From Eledone cirrhosa (Eukaryota > Mollusca > Cephalopoda > Octopoda > Eledonidae), in NCBI GenBank assembly GCA_964016885.1, contig OZ024743.1:72710870-72774869 (forward strand): 64,000 nt of DNA, given 5' to 3'. The notes beneath the pieces were generated by a model. The model made no database searches. It worked only from the letters and a program-made list of their open reading frames with translations, and was not told where the DNA came from. Both the position numbers and the translations under genes were made by a program. Positions 9,701-19,958 of this stretch are shown here, one piece after another (the stretch's first letter is position 1; each line of letters starts with the position of its first letter).

Positions 9701-9990
9701 ATTTGGGTGAATGTGGCAAAGATGGCCCGAGTGGTTGGGCCTTCTCTCTATATAAGCCTGTAGGTTGAGGAAAAAGAAGAAGAGAGGAAGGGTGTACTCA
9801 CTCTTGGTGCTCCTGGAGATGAGGGTTGTACATTTTTTCGGGGTGTGTACAACCCCTGTGTAACGCCTCCCCCTATTGTGATATCAATTGTTATTTGTTA
9901 TTTTATTAAATGTTTTATTTTCACATACCTGTATGTAAACACCCCATTTGTATTTGTCCCCTTCTTTTGTGCCCTTGTGGCTAATAAAGA
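9700..9990 (+). other. LINE copy 1 3' UTR and end
   Basis: Non-coding tail after ORF2, ending GCCCTTGTGGCTAATAAAG AAA. The same ending closes copies 2 and 3 on the minus strand (GCCAATAAAGAAACC and GGTTAATAAAGAAAGC), where it is followed by (ATT)n. AATAAA may be the polyadenylation signal. Confidence 0.6.
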
Positions 9991-10119
9991 AATTTATCTT
10001 TCACTCTGTGCATATGGAGGGTGAGTGACAGAGGAAAAGATATACGTAAACATCGATATATACATACACGCATCCAAACACACCAACACATACACTCGCA
10101 AGCACCCAGGTGCAGCTAT

Positions 10120-10182
10120 TCATTTATATATGTATATATATATGTGTGTGTGTGTTTATGTGTGTGTGTGTGTGTGAGTATG
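10120..10182. repeat. TA/GT microsatellite
   Basis: TATATA then TGTGTG tract directly upstream of the second SINE family copy. Confidence 0.8.
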
Positions 10183-10186
10183 TGTA

Positions 10187-10421
10187 TGAAGGCGTGTGTC
10201 TAGTGCTTAGTGAATTGGATTTGCAATTGTGAGCTTGTGAGTTCGATTTCGGGACCAGATGATGCGTCATGTCCTTGAGCAAGACACTTTATTCTCCGTT
10301 GCTCCTTCTGTTTGGATTGGCGACTGGTAGATATTATTAGCAATTGGATAGACGAATAGAAACATTGTTTCCTAGGTCCAATTTGACGAATGAGGTCTGG
10401 TATCCTCTCGATTGACTATTA
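10187..10421 (+). mobile_element. Second tRNA-derived SINE family, copy 1
   Basis: Begins GAAGGCGTGTGTCTAGTGC and has a tRNA-like head with a B-box-like GAGTTCGATTTC, then the body 'CCTTGAGCAAGACACTTTA'. It matches 46875-47122 over about 240 bp and the inverted 10455-10615. It ends at a TA microsatellite. Confidence 0.75.
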
Positions 10422-10454
10422 TATACATATATATATATATATACATATACAGTC

Positions 10455-10615
10455 CCAATTGCTTATACTATCTATCGGTCGCAACTCCAGGTAAAAGGAG
10501 CAACGTGTAATAGAGAGCCTTACTGTAGGACATAACGCTTCGCCCGGTCCGGGAATCGAACTCACAACCTCACTATTGCGAATCCAATTCTCTAACTGCT
10601 CAGCCACGCGCCTTC
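10455..10615 (-). mobile_element. Second tRNA-derived SINE family, copy 2 (inverted, truncated)
   Basis: Reverse complement shows GAAGGCGCGTGGCTGAGCAG, an A-box-like region, then GAGTTCGATTCCCGGACC, a near-perfect B box. It lies tail-to-tail with the copy at 10187-10421, separated by a TA microsatellite. Confidence 0.75.
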
Positions 10616-10637
10616 ACAAAAGTCGATCGACTGTCGG

Positions 10638-10641
10638 TATT

Positions 10642-10681
<40 letters not shown>

Positions 10682-10682
10682 A
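10638..10682. repeat. (TA)n(GT)n microsatellite
   Basis: TATATATGTGTGTGTG tract; its translation accounts for the local ORF. Confidence 0.85.
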
Positions 10683-10950
10683 TTTTGTATGTATGTGGGA
10701 TAAAACAAAATCAGGCTTAACATTCATTGCAATGTGTCGTTCCTGCTATTTATTTCAATACACTAACTGTCCATTCTTAAGCTCCCATAATGTAATTCTT
10801 GAAGTGACTCTCTAGCGTTTACAAATGTATCATTATCACGTAAGAATATATGTAAACATTGTTTAAAAAAATCCTTAAAGACGTCAAACCATATCATTTG
10901 TTCCCTATGAAACATCATGAAAATATTGGTCGGTGATTTAATGATATAAC

Positions 10951-11110
10951 TGTTTCTACTTATGGCACAAGGCCAGCAATTACCCAGTACATTACTGGTA
11001 CTCTATTTTATCGACCCCGTAAGGATGAAAGGCAAAGTGAACCTCGGCGGGACTTGAACTCAGACCGTAAAGCATGGCGTCCGACTCTCTACCGATACTG
11101 CCAATCGACC
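10951..11110 (-). mobile_element. Cephalopod tRNA-derived SINE, near full length
   Basis: Reverse complement of the main SINE family, including the conserved 3' half and the tRNA-like head (CTGAGTTCAAGTCCCGCCG with a B box; GATTGGCAGTATCGG at the 5' end). Confidence 0.88.
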
Positions 11111-11580
11111 TCCCTCGATATAACTTGTATGACTTTGCTCTGGACGCTGCAGCTTACCTCCTCATGTGGGGCTGGACTGTGTGGACGGCAAAAGGCCAGA
11201 TGGCATGAACATCTTCCCGTTCCGCGGTGGCTAACCACTCGTCTGGGATGCTACTTGCACCGACACATTCTCCAGTCGCAACCTGGTGCAGTCTGAGACT
11301 AACACGGGTTCTGCTACACGTCGGGCTAAGGAGGCCAAACTTTTGAAATGCCAGTCGCTCTCCAACAAATTTGCGGTTGTACACTTGGCAGTGGAGACTT
11401 CTAGTGTTCTCGGCCCTAGGCCTACCTCCCTACTCAGCACCATAGACGCTGATCTGGCCAGCCGTAGGTGCGAGCCTTGCGAGCTGGAATGGCTTTTCCA
11501 GCGCGTCTCCCTTGCCGTTCACCGAGGAAATGCCTTCTCTATTCTATCCGCCGGGGCTGTGGGGAGGCCACCAATATGAT
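11111..11580 (+). pseudogene. Decayed retroelement polyprotein C-terminal domain
   Basis: Plus-strand frames give 'RPDGMNIFPFRGG', a stop, 'WDATCTDTFSSRNL', then an open 97-codon frame (11286-11579) with 'SATRRAKEAKLLKCQSLSNK', 'FAVVHLAVETSSVLGPR' and 'LEWLFQRVSLAVHRGNAFSI'. This arrangement (RPDG ... WD.T ... VP.A.ET.G ... QR.S.A..RGN) is common at the C-terminus of RT polyproteins in invertebrate genomes. I infer a fragment of a third LINE-type element, distinct from the two families in the window. The exact clade is not certain. Confidence 0.45.
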
Positions 11581-12004
11581 TGACTGACTTGTCATTTTAT
11601 AAGCCAAATGTTTTAGATATCTTCTTTGTGAAAGTGGAGTTGTGATCAAGGATGTGGGGTTCAACAGATCAGGATCCAATTGGAGCAATAGAAAATTATC
11701 TTGGTTTAAATATACACTAAGCTCAATCAAATGATTTTATGAGTTTCTTTCTATTGATTTAGGCATTGGACACAGGGCAGCCGTTATACGGTAACCAATA
11801 CCCCAACAGCATGTTAGTAACATAAGTGGCAGGATGGAATTAATACTGAGGGTTTCCGGACCGAGAGATCTTATTAATATAATGCTATAAACTGGCCTGT
11901 AACCACACCCACGATTCTGTGAAACTACTGTGAAACTTCAAAAGGTTCATGTTTCTTCTATCACATTTATAAAAATAACTCTATATGTATCACCTGATTC
12001 TGTA
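11581..12004. other. AT-rich intergenic DNA
   Basis: No recognised gene or repeat. The short ORFs have no motifs. Confidence 0.4.
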
Positions 12005-12005
12005 T

Positions 12006-12090
12006 ATATTGGGTTGTAACATAAATCCCCGCCGTTTTATTATTAAGAAGTTTAATAACAACGGCGGGAAGGTTTGTTACAACCCAATAT
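12006..12090. mobile_element. Mariner-type MITE hairpin
   Basis: An 85-bp near-perfect inverted repeat: ATATTGGGTTGTAACATAAA at the left and its complement at the right, with CCCGCCGTT/AACGGCGGG internally and a short central loop. TTGGGTTGT plus CCCCGCCGTTTT is typical of mariner terminal inverted repeats. It has no coding capacity. Confidence 0.6.
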
Positions 12091-12900
12091 TTCGTATATG
12101 TTGGAGGATAATGATAAATTGTTCCAGAAACCATAATGCCGTTTCTTGGTGGCTGAACTTGCCTCTTCTTAGCATTGATCATAGTTTTCGATACAAACTT
12201 TAAAAACCAAATCTGAAACTCAAATTACAAACACCATCATGCCGTTCGATTTTGGCTATAATAAATGACGTCACTGTCTGTTAGAGGATCGAAGTTCATA
12301 CTGTATTGTTAAGCTTGATGCTTTTCGTGTGTATCGTGAATAGTATAAATTTAAAATGCCTAGCTCATCATTCATGTCGAATCATTTTTTTTATATTATG
12401 CAGAGGCAGTTCTATATATTTATTCACTGAGCTTTCTATTTCTGTATACAGTATGTTTCCGCTTTAATTGAAGTGGTGTTGCAACGATTCTGACTTCAGA
12501 CTACGTGACATGAAACTATTCAGAGTTTGTTAATAGACTAGATAAGCTAACACCTAATTAATTGTGAATAAGGTATCGGTCAACTATATCTATGTCAGTT
12601 ATTGTATAACAATTGCAGACATTTCCTTCTGACTCTACGTAATGCATTTTCTTCTAATACATTCTGTTCACTTAATGAAAGGAATCGATTCCAGACGTCT
12701 AGAATTTTATATGAGAGAACTATACCTTGTATAGGTAATATTTTAGTGTCCTATTGATCACTTGATTCCCACGTTCATATCCTATTATCGACATTGTACT
12801 AAAGGAGCATAAATCCACACCGTAATCAGACAAAGCATGTCTTTCACATAACCTACAGTTTCTAGTGTACGGTGGGATGTGGGTAAAAAGAAACCTGCAG
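12091..12900. other. AT-rich DNA, nothing recognised
   Basis: No repeat unit, long ORF or motif that I can support. Confidence 0.4.
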
Positions 12901-12904
12901 GTAT

Positions 12905-13107
12905 GTATACATATAACGAAGGAAGTGTGGTAAGGAACCAGGTGAACCATAACGCACCAGAGTACTCGATACTTTGGGTATTAGAGTGGGTAATAGGAAA
13001 ATAGTCAGGACCCCGACGGCAGAGCTCAAGCCATTTCGACAGCTATTTCTAAGTCCAGAAGTAGCTGTCGAAACGGATTGAGCTCTGCCGTCGGGGTCCT
13101 GACTATC
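12905..13107 (-). repeat. Dispersed repeat with internal 48-bp palindrome
   Basis: Reverse orientation of a family also at 52163-52310 and 56886-57027 (shared 'GAGTACTCTGGTGCGTTATG' and 'CTGCCGTCGGGGTC'). In this copy the end is duplicated as an inverted repeat: 13007-13054 pairs almost perfectly with 13059-13106 (AGTCAGGACCCCGACGGCAG ... complement), forming a strong hairpin with a ~5-nt loop. Confidence 0.7.
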
Positions 13108-13110
13108 TTC

Positions 13111-13141
<31 letters not shown>

Positions 13142-13200
13142 CAGTGATATAGAGAGAGGGAGTGTGTGTGTGAGTGCGTGTGTGTATTTATGTGTGGGAG
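13108..13200. repeat. CT/TA/GT microsatellite
   Basis: Compound simple repeat following the palindrome. Confidence 0.85.
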
Positions 13201-13258
13201 GGGTGAGTAAATTCGTTCATTGAACCATAATCTAATGATTGGATATATATTTAACATA

Positions 13259-13492
13259 TCAACAACAACAACAACAATAATGATTTCGGCTTAAGGCACA
13301 AGGCAAATCATTTTGCTTGAGAGGAATGTCGATTAAATCGACCCCTCTGCATTACTGGTACTATATTTTATCGACCTCGTCAGAATGAAAGGCAAATATA
13401 ACATCGGCGCAATTTGAACTGAAAACGTAAAGGGCCAGATCTCTATGCCGTAAAGCATGTTGTCCGACGCGCTAGCAATACTGCCAAATAAT
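13259..13492 (-). mobile_element. Cephalopod tRNA-derived SINE, diverged, with (AAC)n tail
   Basis: Reverse complement of the main SINE family with an internal insertion of about 30 bp around 13305-13345. It is flanked at its 3' tail side by (AAC)n. The tRNA-like head is recognisable (GGCAGTATTGCTAGCGCG), but the B box is degraded. Confidence 0.75.
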
Positions 13493-13659
13493 AATTTTAT
13501 CTTGAAATAGAGCAAATAATTTGCTATTGATCCCATTACTAATATCCAGGCTGGACACACCTAGGGAATTCTGGCAACTGTTGATGGAATGTAAGTCAAT
13601 TTAATGGTTAAAAAAAAAGGACAAGAACAATTAACATCGAGTTGGGAGCAGAAGCTCTC

Positions 13660-13965
13660 CATGGCAAATATGTGGCCCGTAGTAAACAAGCTGATGTTGA
13701 TCAGATGCACACCCATCAGCGGTTAGGTAGCTCAGGGCTACATCCACAGAGTAAAAGTTTCTTCTAAGCTGCCCAAGATCAAAGCTTATTAACTCGGAGC
13801 TTGTAATATGTGGCCCGTAGCATCTTTGCTACGGGCCACATATTTGCTGATGTTGATCAGATGCACACCCATCAGCGGCTAGGTAGCACAAGGCTACATC
13901 CACAGAGTAAAGGTGTCATTTAAGCTGCGCAATATCAAAGCTTATTAACACAGAACCTAGAGCAG
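13660..13965. repeat. ~180-bp direct duplication with hairpin junction
   Basis: Two copies of a segment starting near 'GCTGATGTTGATCAGATGC' (13690 and 13847). Between them at 13806-13845 lies a 40-bp hairpin: AATATGTGGCCCGTAGCA, TCT, then its complement. The copies differ by several substitutions. Confidence 0.65.
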
Positions 13966-14690
13966 ATCCAATGTGCCGATTCTGTAATGATGTTATTAAC
14001 ACTGTGAACAAAATGATCGCTGGATGTAAACCTTTACCAGTAGAGTATGTAAACCTTTACCAGTAGGCATGAGAGAATTGGCCAATACCTACATTGGTTA
14101 ATATTTCGCCAGAGGTTAACTTTGCCTTTCATTCTTACGGGGTCGATAAAATAAAGTACCAGTAATGCACTGGATTAATTGCTGGCCTTGTGCCAAAAGT
14201 AGAAATAATTATAAATTGGTACAAGCATCAGTCTGAGACTAAAGTAGAAAATGTAACGAATTTTTGGCACATTTCTGTACATACTGACAGGACCATCAAA
14301 GGTAATAGACCGGATATTATTGTAAAAGACCAAAATATCAAAGCGTGTTTATTGATTTGTATGAAAATTCCATGTGATCACAATATTACGGTTAAAGGAT
14401 TTGACAAGCTTAAAAAATATGAAATCTTGCAGAATGAAAATTAAAAAAATGTGGCATCTGGAGGTGGTCTCCATGCTAGTCATTGTAGAAGCACTAGGCA
14501 TGATACAAAAGGAACGGAAAATTATTTTAGAATGAGCGCTGGCTTGCCATCACTGCAAGATGTGCAAACAATTGGTTTTAACTGTTACAACATACATAGT
14601 GAAAAAAATGAATATAATATTGTGATAACGAAAATCATTCTATGTAATATTTTTTACCTAACTGTATTAGCTTATATTTCATAATTATTG
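13960..14690 (+). pseudogene. 3' end of a REL-endonuclease (R2/R4-like) LINE, split by a SINE
   Basis: Before the SINE: 'MCRFCNDVINTVNKMIAGC', a CCHC knuckle in which the His position is Asn. After the SINE (from 14213): 'NWYKHQSETKVENV', 'NRPDIIVKDQNIKACLLI' and, in another frame, 'KMWHLEVVSMLVIVEALGMI'. The arrangement C.xC...C, WY.H, (N)RPD..V.D, KMW, VGALG matches the C-terminal knuckle and restriction-like endonuclease of R2/R4-type elements. The catalytic Asp expected after the RPD strand is replaced ('CLLICMKIP'). Three separate lesions show decay. Confidence 0.7.
14112..14210 (+). mobile_element. Cephalopod SINE, 5'-truncated, inserted in the REL LINE
   Basis: Starts at GAGGTTAACTTTGCC and ends GTAGAAATAATTATA. 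It lies between the CCHC knuckle and the endonuclease of a LINE fragment, whose reading resumes right after it at 'NWYKHQS'. Confidence 0.88.
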
Positions 14691-14899
14691 AGCCCTCTTA
14701 TATAATTGAATGTATGTTGTAAATATAACATTAAACAGACAATGTGAATATTTATTTTTAGCTGTGTAATGTGTGTGACATGAACAATCTGGTGGGTTTA
14801 TGTTTGTGTCTTATCAATTTATAGAGTAGGTTTCTCCGCTTTAATTTTCTGGAAGACACTTGGCATGGTATGAAGGAAAAGGAAAAAGACAATACTCTT

Positions 14900-14930
14900 A
14901 CTACTACTACTACTAATAATAATAATAATG
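14900..14930. repeat. (CTA)n(AAT)n tract at the 3' end of LINE copy 2
   Basis: On the minus strand this reads (ATT)n immediately after AATAAAGAAAGC, so it is the 3' tail of LINE copy 2. Confidence 0.75.
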
Positions 14931-15322
14931 CTTTCTTTATTAACCAGAAGGGTTTACATAAAGTAGACATTAAGGACAGTACAGGAAAATACAGGACGGT
15001 ACAAATGGGCATTTCTGTGTGTAAAAAACAGAGGATGTAACAAAAAAATAACAATGAAAAATTCCCCAATAGGGGGGAAACTTCCGAGGGACATTTGTGG
15101 AGAAAGCCCATTGAAAGACCACAGTGACACTGACCACCAGGGCAAGTGCCCTCTCCCAGTTTTCCACCTTTAATTTACAGACACATACTCAGATTAGGCC
15201 CATTCACTCGGGCCATTCTTGCTTCTCTCACCCATCTTTCAACAAAATGCTGGGAAGAGAGCACTTCCCTCTCTACTCTTATTTTCCTTTTCAAATGAAA
15301 TTTGAAAAAGTCAATCAGGGCA

Positions 15323-16114
15323 TCACCGAAGAGGTAAGGTGCTCGTCTTCAGCCCTTTCAAACGTGTCCACATTACTATCTCTTTCGCCATGGCCACCAG
15401 ACAGATTAAAACTGCGTGCCCTTCCCGGCTAAAGGAAGACGGCGGGGCAATCCTCACGATTGACTCAGCTGATAGATGGATCCGTCCTACACGTGACAGC
15501 AGGTGTTCGATATAAACCCACAAGTCAGCAATGCTCGGACACTGTACGAGTGCGTGCAGGACGGTTTCGTCGCCCTGCGCGCATCTCGAACATGCCCGGC
15601 TGACGGCACCTCCATGCCTGTAGAGTTTATCCCGAACTGGCAAAGCTCCTCGGTAGCACTGCCAGGCCACGGATTTCTGGAAGTTGTCCATAGGCCCCGG
15701 CCCAAAAGTTCTTCCGAAGAGATTGGCTAGTTGATTTTCGTCGACGCCTAGAGTTTCTCCAAGTACGTAGTCACTCTTCCCCTCCACTAATCCCCTATAG
15801 AACGCAAAGGTGGAGTTTCCACCGATCACATTGCCCGATTGGTCGAGGGCTGTGAGCGCCTGAAGACATTCCAGTCTCCAAGCGCACCCTCTCGGTCTTC
15901 GCTTGACCCAGGACTGCAGCTCCGTCAAGGAGACGAGCTGGGGAAAGACGTGTCTAGCAAACGGAGACCACACCTGATCATCGTGGAGAAAAAGGTGGAG
16001 ATGTCGTAGCCTGAGCGCGTGTCTGCGCATCATCACCCACGGCATGCCCAGCCCTCCACGTAGCGGGTGTTGACAGCAGATGGACCGCCTGACCATCGGG
16101 CGCGTCCCTTCCAC
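15323..16114 (-). pseudogene. LINE ORF2 C-terminal domain with CCHC knuckle (copy 2)
   Basis: Open frame of 263 codons: 'MVRRSICCQHPLRGGLGMPW', 'SLTELQSWVKRRPRG', 'FYRGLVEGKSDYVLGETLG', 'FGPGPMDNFQKSVAWQCYRG', and the knuckle C-SRC-AQGDETVL-H-ALVQ-C (CX2CX8HX4C). A C-terminal cysteine motif of this type is standard in L1/Tx1 ORF2 and helps ribonucleoprotein formation. It overlaps the preceding RT frame (16590-16033), so one frameshift separates it from the RT. The stop at ~15323 is the probable end of ORF2. Confidence 0.8.
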
Positions 16115-16740
16115 AAAAAGCGAAAGAGCAAACGCTGCAGCGCAGTCAGGCGTGGCTTAGGACAAGGTACGACGGTCAGGCGGTAGTAGATGATGGACGC
16201 GATATACGCGCTAGCCACCTCCGCTCGACCTTTCAGGGATAGCTGCCTCTCCACCCATTTCTGGGTGAGAGAAGCCACCCTGCTCGTCACCTCGTCCCAG
16301 TTGTTGTCCGATTGGAGGTCCGGACCGAACCAGACCTCTAGCAATTCAACCGATCCGTCCGTCCAGCGCCCGACGACGCTGTTGGACGGCATGGACCTGC
16401 CTCTCCATTTGCCGAGCTGCAGGCCCACTGACTTTTCCTGGTTGATCATTGCTCCTGTCACCGCTTCGTATTCTCTTAGTGTAGTGCCGATCGCCTCGAT
16501 GTGTTTGGCGTTCGACACCACTACGGTGACATCGTCCACATATGCTGACACAGACCTTCGACATCCTAGTTCGCACGGGACCCTCCTCAACTACTCCAGT
16601 TTGTGCAGTAATGGCTCGAGAGTCAATACGTACAAGAGGGACGAGATGGGACATCCTTGGCGGACCGAGCGCATGATGTTGAACGGTTCCGAAAGGTGAC
16701 CGTTCACTCTCACCACAGAGCAGATGTCACTGTGCATGGA
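16033..16740 (-). pseudogene. LINE ORF2 RT palm with YVDD and thumb (copy 2)
   Basis: The minus strand at ~16740-16590 encodes 'VRQGCPISSLLYVLTLEPLL' (RT motif 4 region). After a stop the frame 16590-16033 gives 'SAYVDDVTVVVSNAKHIEAI' with the catalytic Y-V-D-D, then 'AMINQEKSVGLQLGKWRG', 'GRWTDGSVELLEVWFGPDLQ' and 'RLTVVPCPKPRLTALQRLLF'. This is the only one of the three copies with an intact YVDD. Copy 3 has AYADD, and copy 1 has lost the box. Confidence 0.82.
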
Positions 16741-18053
16741 AGCGATCCAGCCTCTGAAGACGGGCCCAATCCAGCCGCCCTCAGGGCTGCCGCTAGGTAA
16801 CGATTGTCGACCCTATCGAAAGCTTTCGACTGATCTAAATTGATCAAGTACCCACCCGTGCCAGGTTCCCTAGCTACCCTCTCTACGATGTATCCCATGA
16901 GGTGGAGGTTGTCGTGGATGGATCTGTCGGGAATGGCGCATGTCTGCGCCTCTCCCACCAGACCACCAACGACAAGCGCCAACCTCTTTGCTAGCACCTT
17001 GGCCAAAATCTTGAACTCTGTGTTTAGCAGTGTTATGGGCCTAAAATTATCTATGTTATACCCCTTGTTCGGATCCTTTCTCAGCAGCGCCACAGCTCCT
17101 CGGCTCACAGAGCTGGGAATTCTCCCGTGCTGTTGCCAGTTGCAGTAGACGTCCGCCAAGAGGCCTTCCAACAAGTCTGGCATCTGTACGTAAAGTTCAT
17201 AAGGCAGACCATCCAAACCAGGCGATCGACCCCTTGTGCTGCCAGTCATTGCCTCCCGTACTTCAGCGGCTGTTATCGGCTTTTCGCAACACTCCGCCTC
17301 ATTGGCCGAGAGCCACGGCAGTCCGTCGAGGTAGACACTAAAGTCCATCCCTTGATCCATCCCGCCGCTGCCCCCGAACAGCTGAGCAAAGTGTCGCTGA
17401 AAAGCTTTACACATTTGCCCGGGATCGAGTAGTATGCGCCCGTCGTGGTCCACCAAAGACCGGATCGTGGCTTTGTTGCCACGATGCGCCTCAGCCACTC
17501 GGGCCCATTGAACGGCTTTCGTCCCCTCGTGTCTGAGAGCACGCACCCTAGCTCTGACAACTCAGCATTCGTGCTTTGCATTGAAGAATTGGTCAAGGGC
17601 CAATTTCGCCGCAAGTGCGTCGGTCGCGATGCCTTTGCTAAGTGCCTCGTCTAATTTTCTAACTAATTCTCCCTCTGCTCTATTTTACTCTATTGCTAAA
17701 GCCTTACTAAACCTAATGGACTCTATTTTAATTGCTCTTTTCAGAGAAAACCACCACTTGTTGTTGACAATTGCCCCAGTCAACGCCCGCTTAACTAGTT
17801 CGCTAATCCGGTCTCTGTAGGCCTTGCGCGCTGGTAAGGACGCCTTTAGCTTCCAGTAGCCGGGTCCTCGTTTATGAGGCCTATCTAAGTCAAGCACACA
17901 GATCAAGAATGTGTGGTCCGTGTAGCTGACTATCTTGAATTGTGGACAGCCTATGCTAGACCTATCTATTTCCCTATAAAATACTCTATCTAGATATGAT
18001 CTGGATGACCCTATGCGATTTGTCCAAGTCCACATTGGCACATTCGGGAAATC
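16741..18053 (-). pseudogene. LINE ORF2 linker and RT fingers (copy 2)
   Basis: After the TAG that truncates the endonuclease frame at 18054 (CTA in copy 1), the frame 18041-17685 ends the endonuclease ('SYLDRVFYREIDR', 'SYTDHTFLICVLDLDRPH'). Two more stops follow. The frame 17546-16710 then has 'MCKAFQRHFAQLFGGS', 'RSPGLDGLPYEL', 'FRPITLLNTEFKILAKVLAK', 'EAQTCAIPDRSIHDNLHLMG' and 'LINLDQSKAFDRVDNRYL'. The LAKVLAKRL and DQSKAFDRVD motifs are the best evidence for the L1/Tx1 group. A frameshift follows at ~16740. Confidence 0.82.
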
Positions 18054-18593
18054 CTATCGGTACCTGTCAGACAGTTCAAAACGCCTGAGCAGGTTGGTGA
18101 GGCTCTTGCACCCTCCTCCCCAATCCGCTAATCCCACACAGTCCCAGCGTGCATCTAAGATCCCGTTCCAGTCGCCCACTAACACTAAAGAGCGGGACGT
18201 TCCAAGAAAGGTCTCCAGACGCCGGAAGAAGTCAGGCCGCCCTACTCCTGTCGGGGCATAGACGGCCACTAGCCTGAAAGCTTGCCCGTCTCCACTGGTC
18301 ACGTCTAGCACCACCAACTTACCTTTTGGGTACAGGAAGATGGCCCGTATAGCGAGATCCAAACCTCTCCGAAAAAGCCCAGCAAATCCACCCCCCGATC
18401 CCGGACGGCTGGGAGATCTGTATACATCGTAGCCGCCGACGAACGGTGCGAAGGCCCGTGCTTCGGAGATTCTGGTCTCGCTGATGGCCAGCACATCTAT
18501 GTTTAGTGACCTGGGGTCGTTGAGCAGGTGGCCCTGCTTCCATGACGACCCCAAGCCACGCGCATTTATGCTGCCTAATCTGAGTGAGGTCAT
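18054..18593 (-). pseudogene. LINE ORF2 endonuclease domain (copy 2)
   Basis: Starts MTSLRLGSINARGLGSSWKQ, the same N-terminus as copies 1 and 3. It shows 'NARGLG', 'SETRISEAR', 'VYAPTGVGRP' and 'VGDWNGILDARWD'. It is cut after 'ELSDRYR' by a single nonsense change (TAG where copy 1 has CTA), beyond which the endonuclease resumes with 'DFPNVPMWTWTNR'. Confidence 0.85.
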
Positions 18594-18790
18594 GTTGAAA
18601 TGGAGTGGAAAAGATGGAAAAGACCACTTAGTTTATTTCTCGTAGAAGAAGTGGTTTGTCCATCCTTTTCACTGCTTGTGGCCTCCTCCGGAAGGATGTC
18701 CTTATAAATCCTCCTGGAGTGTGTTTGTCGGAAGTCTCCGATGTCTTTGGGGAATTTTTGTTTTAGTGTTGTGTACGTTTTCTGTGTGAT

Positions 18791-19958
18791 TCAAGTGATA
18801 TGTATGTGTGGAGGTGGTGTGAATGTTTGGGTTGTTGTGTAGTCTTTTTCTTTTATTCTGGTGTTGTATTGCATGTAGTGTAATAATTGGTTGTTGTTCA
18901 AATGTAATGCTGTGTAGTGTGTATAGTTTTGGTTGTTTTGTTTTGTTTGCCTTTGTTGTGGGTTTGTTTCTGTTTCCCTTTTTGGTGACTTTTGTGGTGT
19001 TGGTGATGGTGGTGTTGGGGTTAATGATGGTGATGGTGTTGGTATTTGTGGTGATGGCGTTGGTGATGCTGGTGTGGATGGTGGCATATCTGTCCTAAAT
19101 TTTTTGTTTGATAATTTATTTGTTTCCCTCTGTATTTTGTTTTTGGAGTGGGAAGGAAGATAATTTTTTCTTTTTTGGATTCTTTTTTTCTTTTTTCCTG
19201 ATACCGTTTCCCACTCCTCGTCGTCACAATCTGTCTCCAGTTGCGATAAGCCGGGGAGTGGAAAATCCTCCACGGGCGTTGGTTTTGGTTGTGGCGTGGT
19301 GGATGGTGTAGGCGCTTGTGCCAGTTCTGGCGCGTAGGGTGGTGGTGGTGGTTTTGCTACTGTTTCTGGGGTTGTTGCTGTTACAGTTGCTTCTATTGTT
19401 GCTTCTATTTCGATGGCCGGTGGAACGTGGGTCACCCTGATCTTCACAAGTCTCTGGCCACAATAGCTTGGGACGAGTGTGAAGTCGTCACTTCTTAATG
19501 GGGCCATGGCTCTGGCCTCCTGTGGTGTTTCAAAGAACACGTCCACGGTTCCATATTTCTGCCCACGTCTGATGTGTGTTTTTTTTTTCACACATGTCCC
19601 AAAGCTTTGTGGATTTGGGACACGGATGCTCGCTCCACTCGGCGCGATTTTATGTTAATTGTCCGATAAGACACGGTGCATAGGCGACGATGCTCCATTT
19701 GAGTAGGGGGGGGGGGTTGAGGCTGAACTGGTACCCATATTTCTTTACCATTTTTTTGGCTTCTTCTAATCCCTCCTGAGGTACCTGGATCGCTTCGCAC
19801 GTTTTTGCTACTCTGGCAAAACTCAGGGTAGTTTTCTTAATTTCATTGTTGCTGTTGTTGTTATCGTTATTTTTGTTATTGTTAATTTTAGTTTCAGTTG
19901 TGGTGGTGGTGGCGTCAGTGGTGTTCGGTGTGGAAGAATTCATTTTGGTTGAATTCAT
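18791..19958 (-). pseudogene. LINE ORF1 (copy 2), Asn-rich head and Pro-rich tail
   Basis: The N-terminal frame 19958-19650 starts 'MNSTKMNSSTPNTTDATTTT' with an Asn-rich tract, then 'TTLSFARVAKTCEAIQVPQE'. A poly-C/G run (19706-19716) gives a frameshift. The frame 19591-18791 continues with 'YGTVDVFFETPQEARAMAPL', 'YCGQRLVKIRVTHVPPAIEI', a Pro/Thr-rich linker, 'CDDEEWETVSGKKKKR' and a Pro/Ser tail. VDVFF...A is suggestive of an RRM-like fold, but I cannot prove that. No CCHC is visible in this copy, unlike copy 3. Confidence 0.72.

Larger units (their letters stand above)
4380..9990 (+). mobile_element. L1/Tx1-like non-LTR retrotransposon, copy 1 (decayed)
   Basis: Order on plus: Asn-rich ORF1 (from 4461), a SINE inside ORF1 (5128-5229), a Pro/Thr/Lys-rich ORF1 tail, ORF2 with an APE-type endonuclease (from 6428), reverse transcriptase and C-terminal region, then a 3' UTR ending at about 9990 in AATAAAGAAA. 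The RT resembles Tx1/L1 elements: 'LAKVLAKRLALVV', 'DRVDHRYL', 'RQGCPLS'. Copies 2 and 3 (minus) have the same order. This copy has many frameshifts and stops plus two deletions that remove RT segments, including the catalytic YVDD, so it is dead. The exact 5' end is not visible; the boundary near 4380 is an estimate. Confidence 0.85.

Noticed and set aside
10187..10260. Functional tRNA gene
   Set aside because: It has A- and B-box-like text, but the cloverleaf is incomplete and the body matches a multi-copy SINE.
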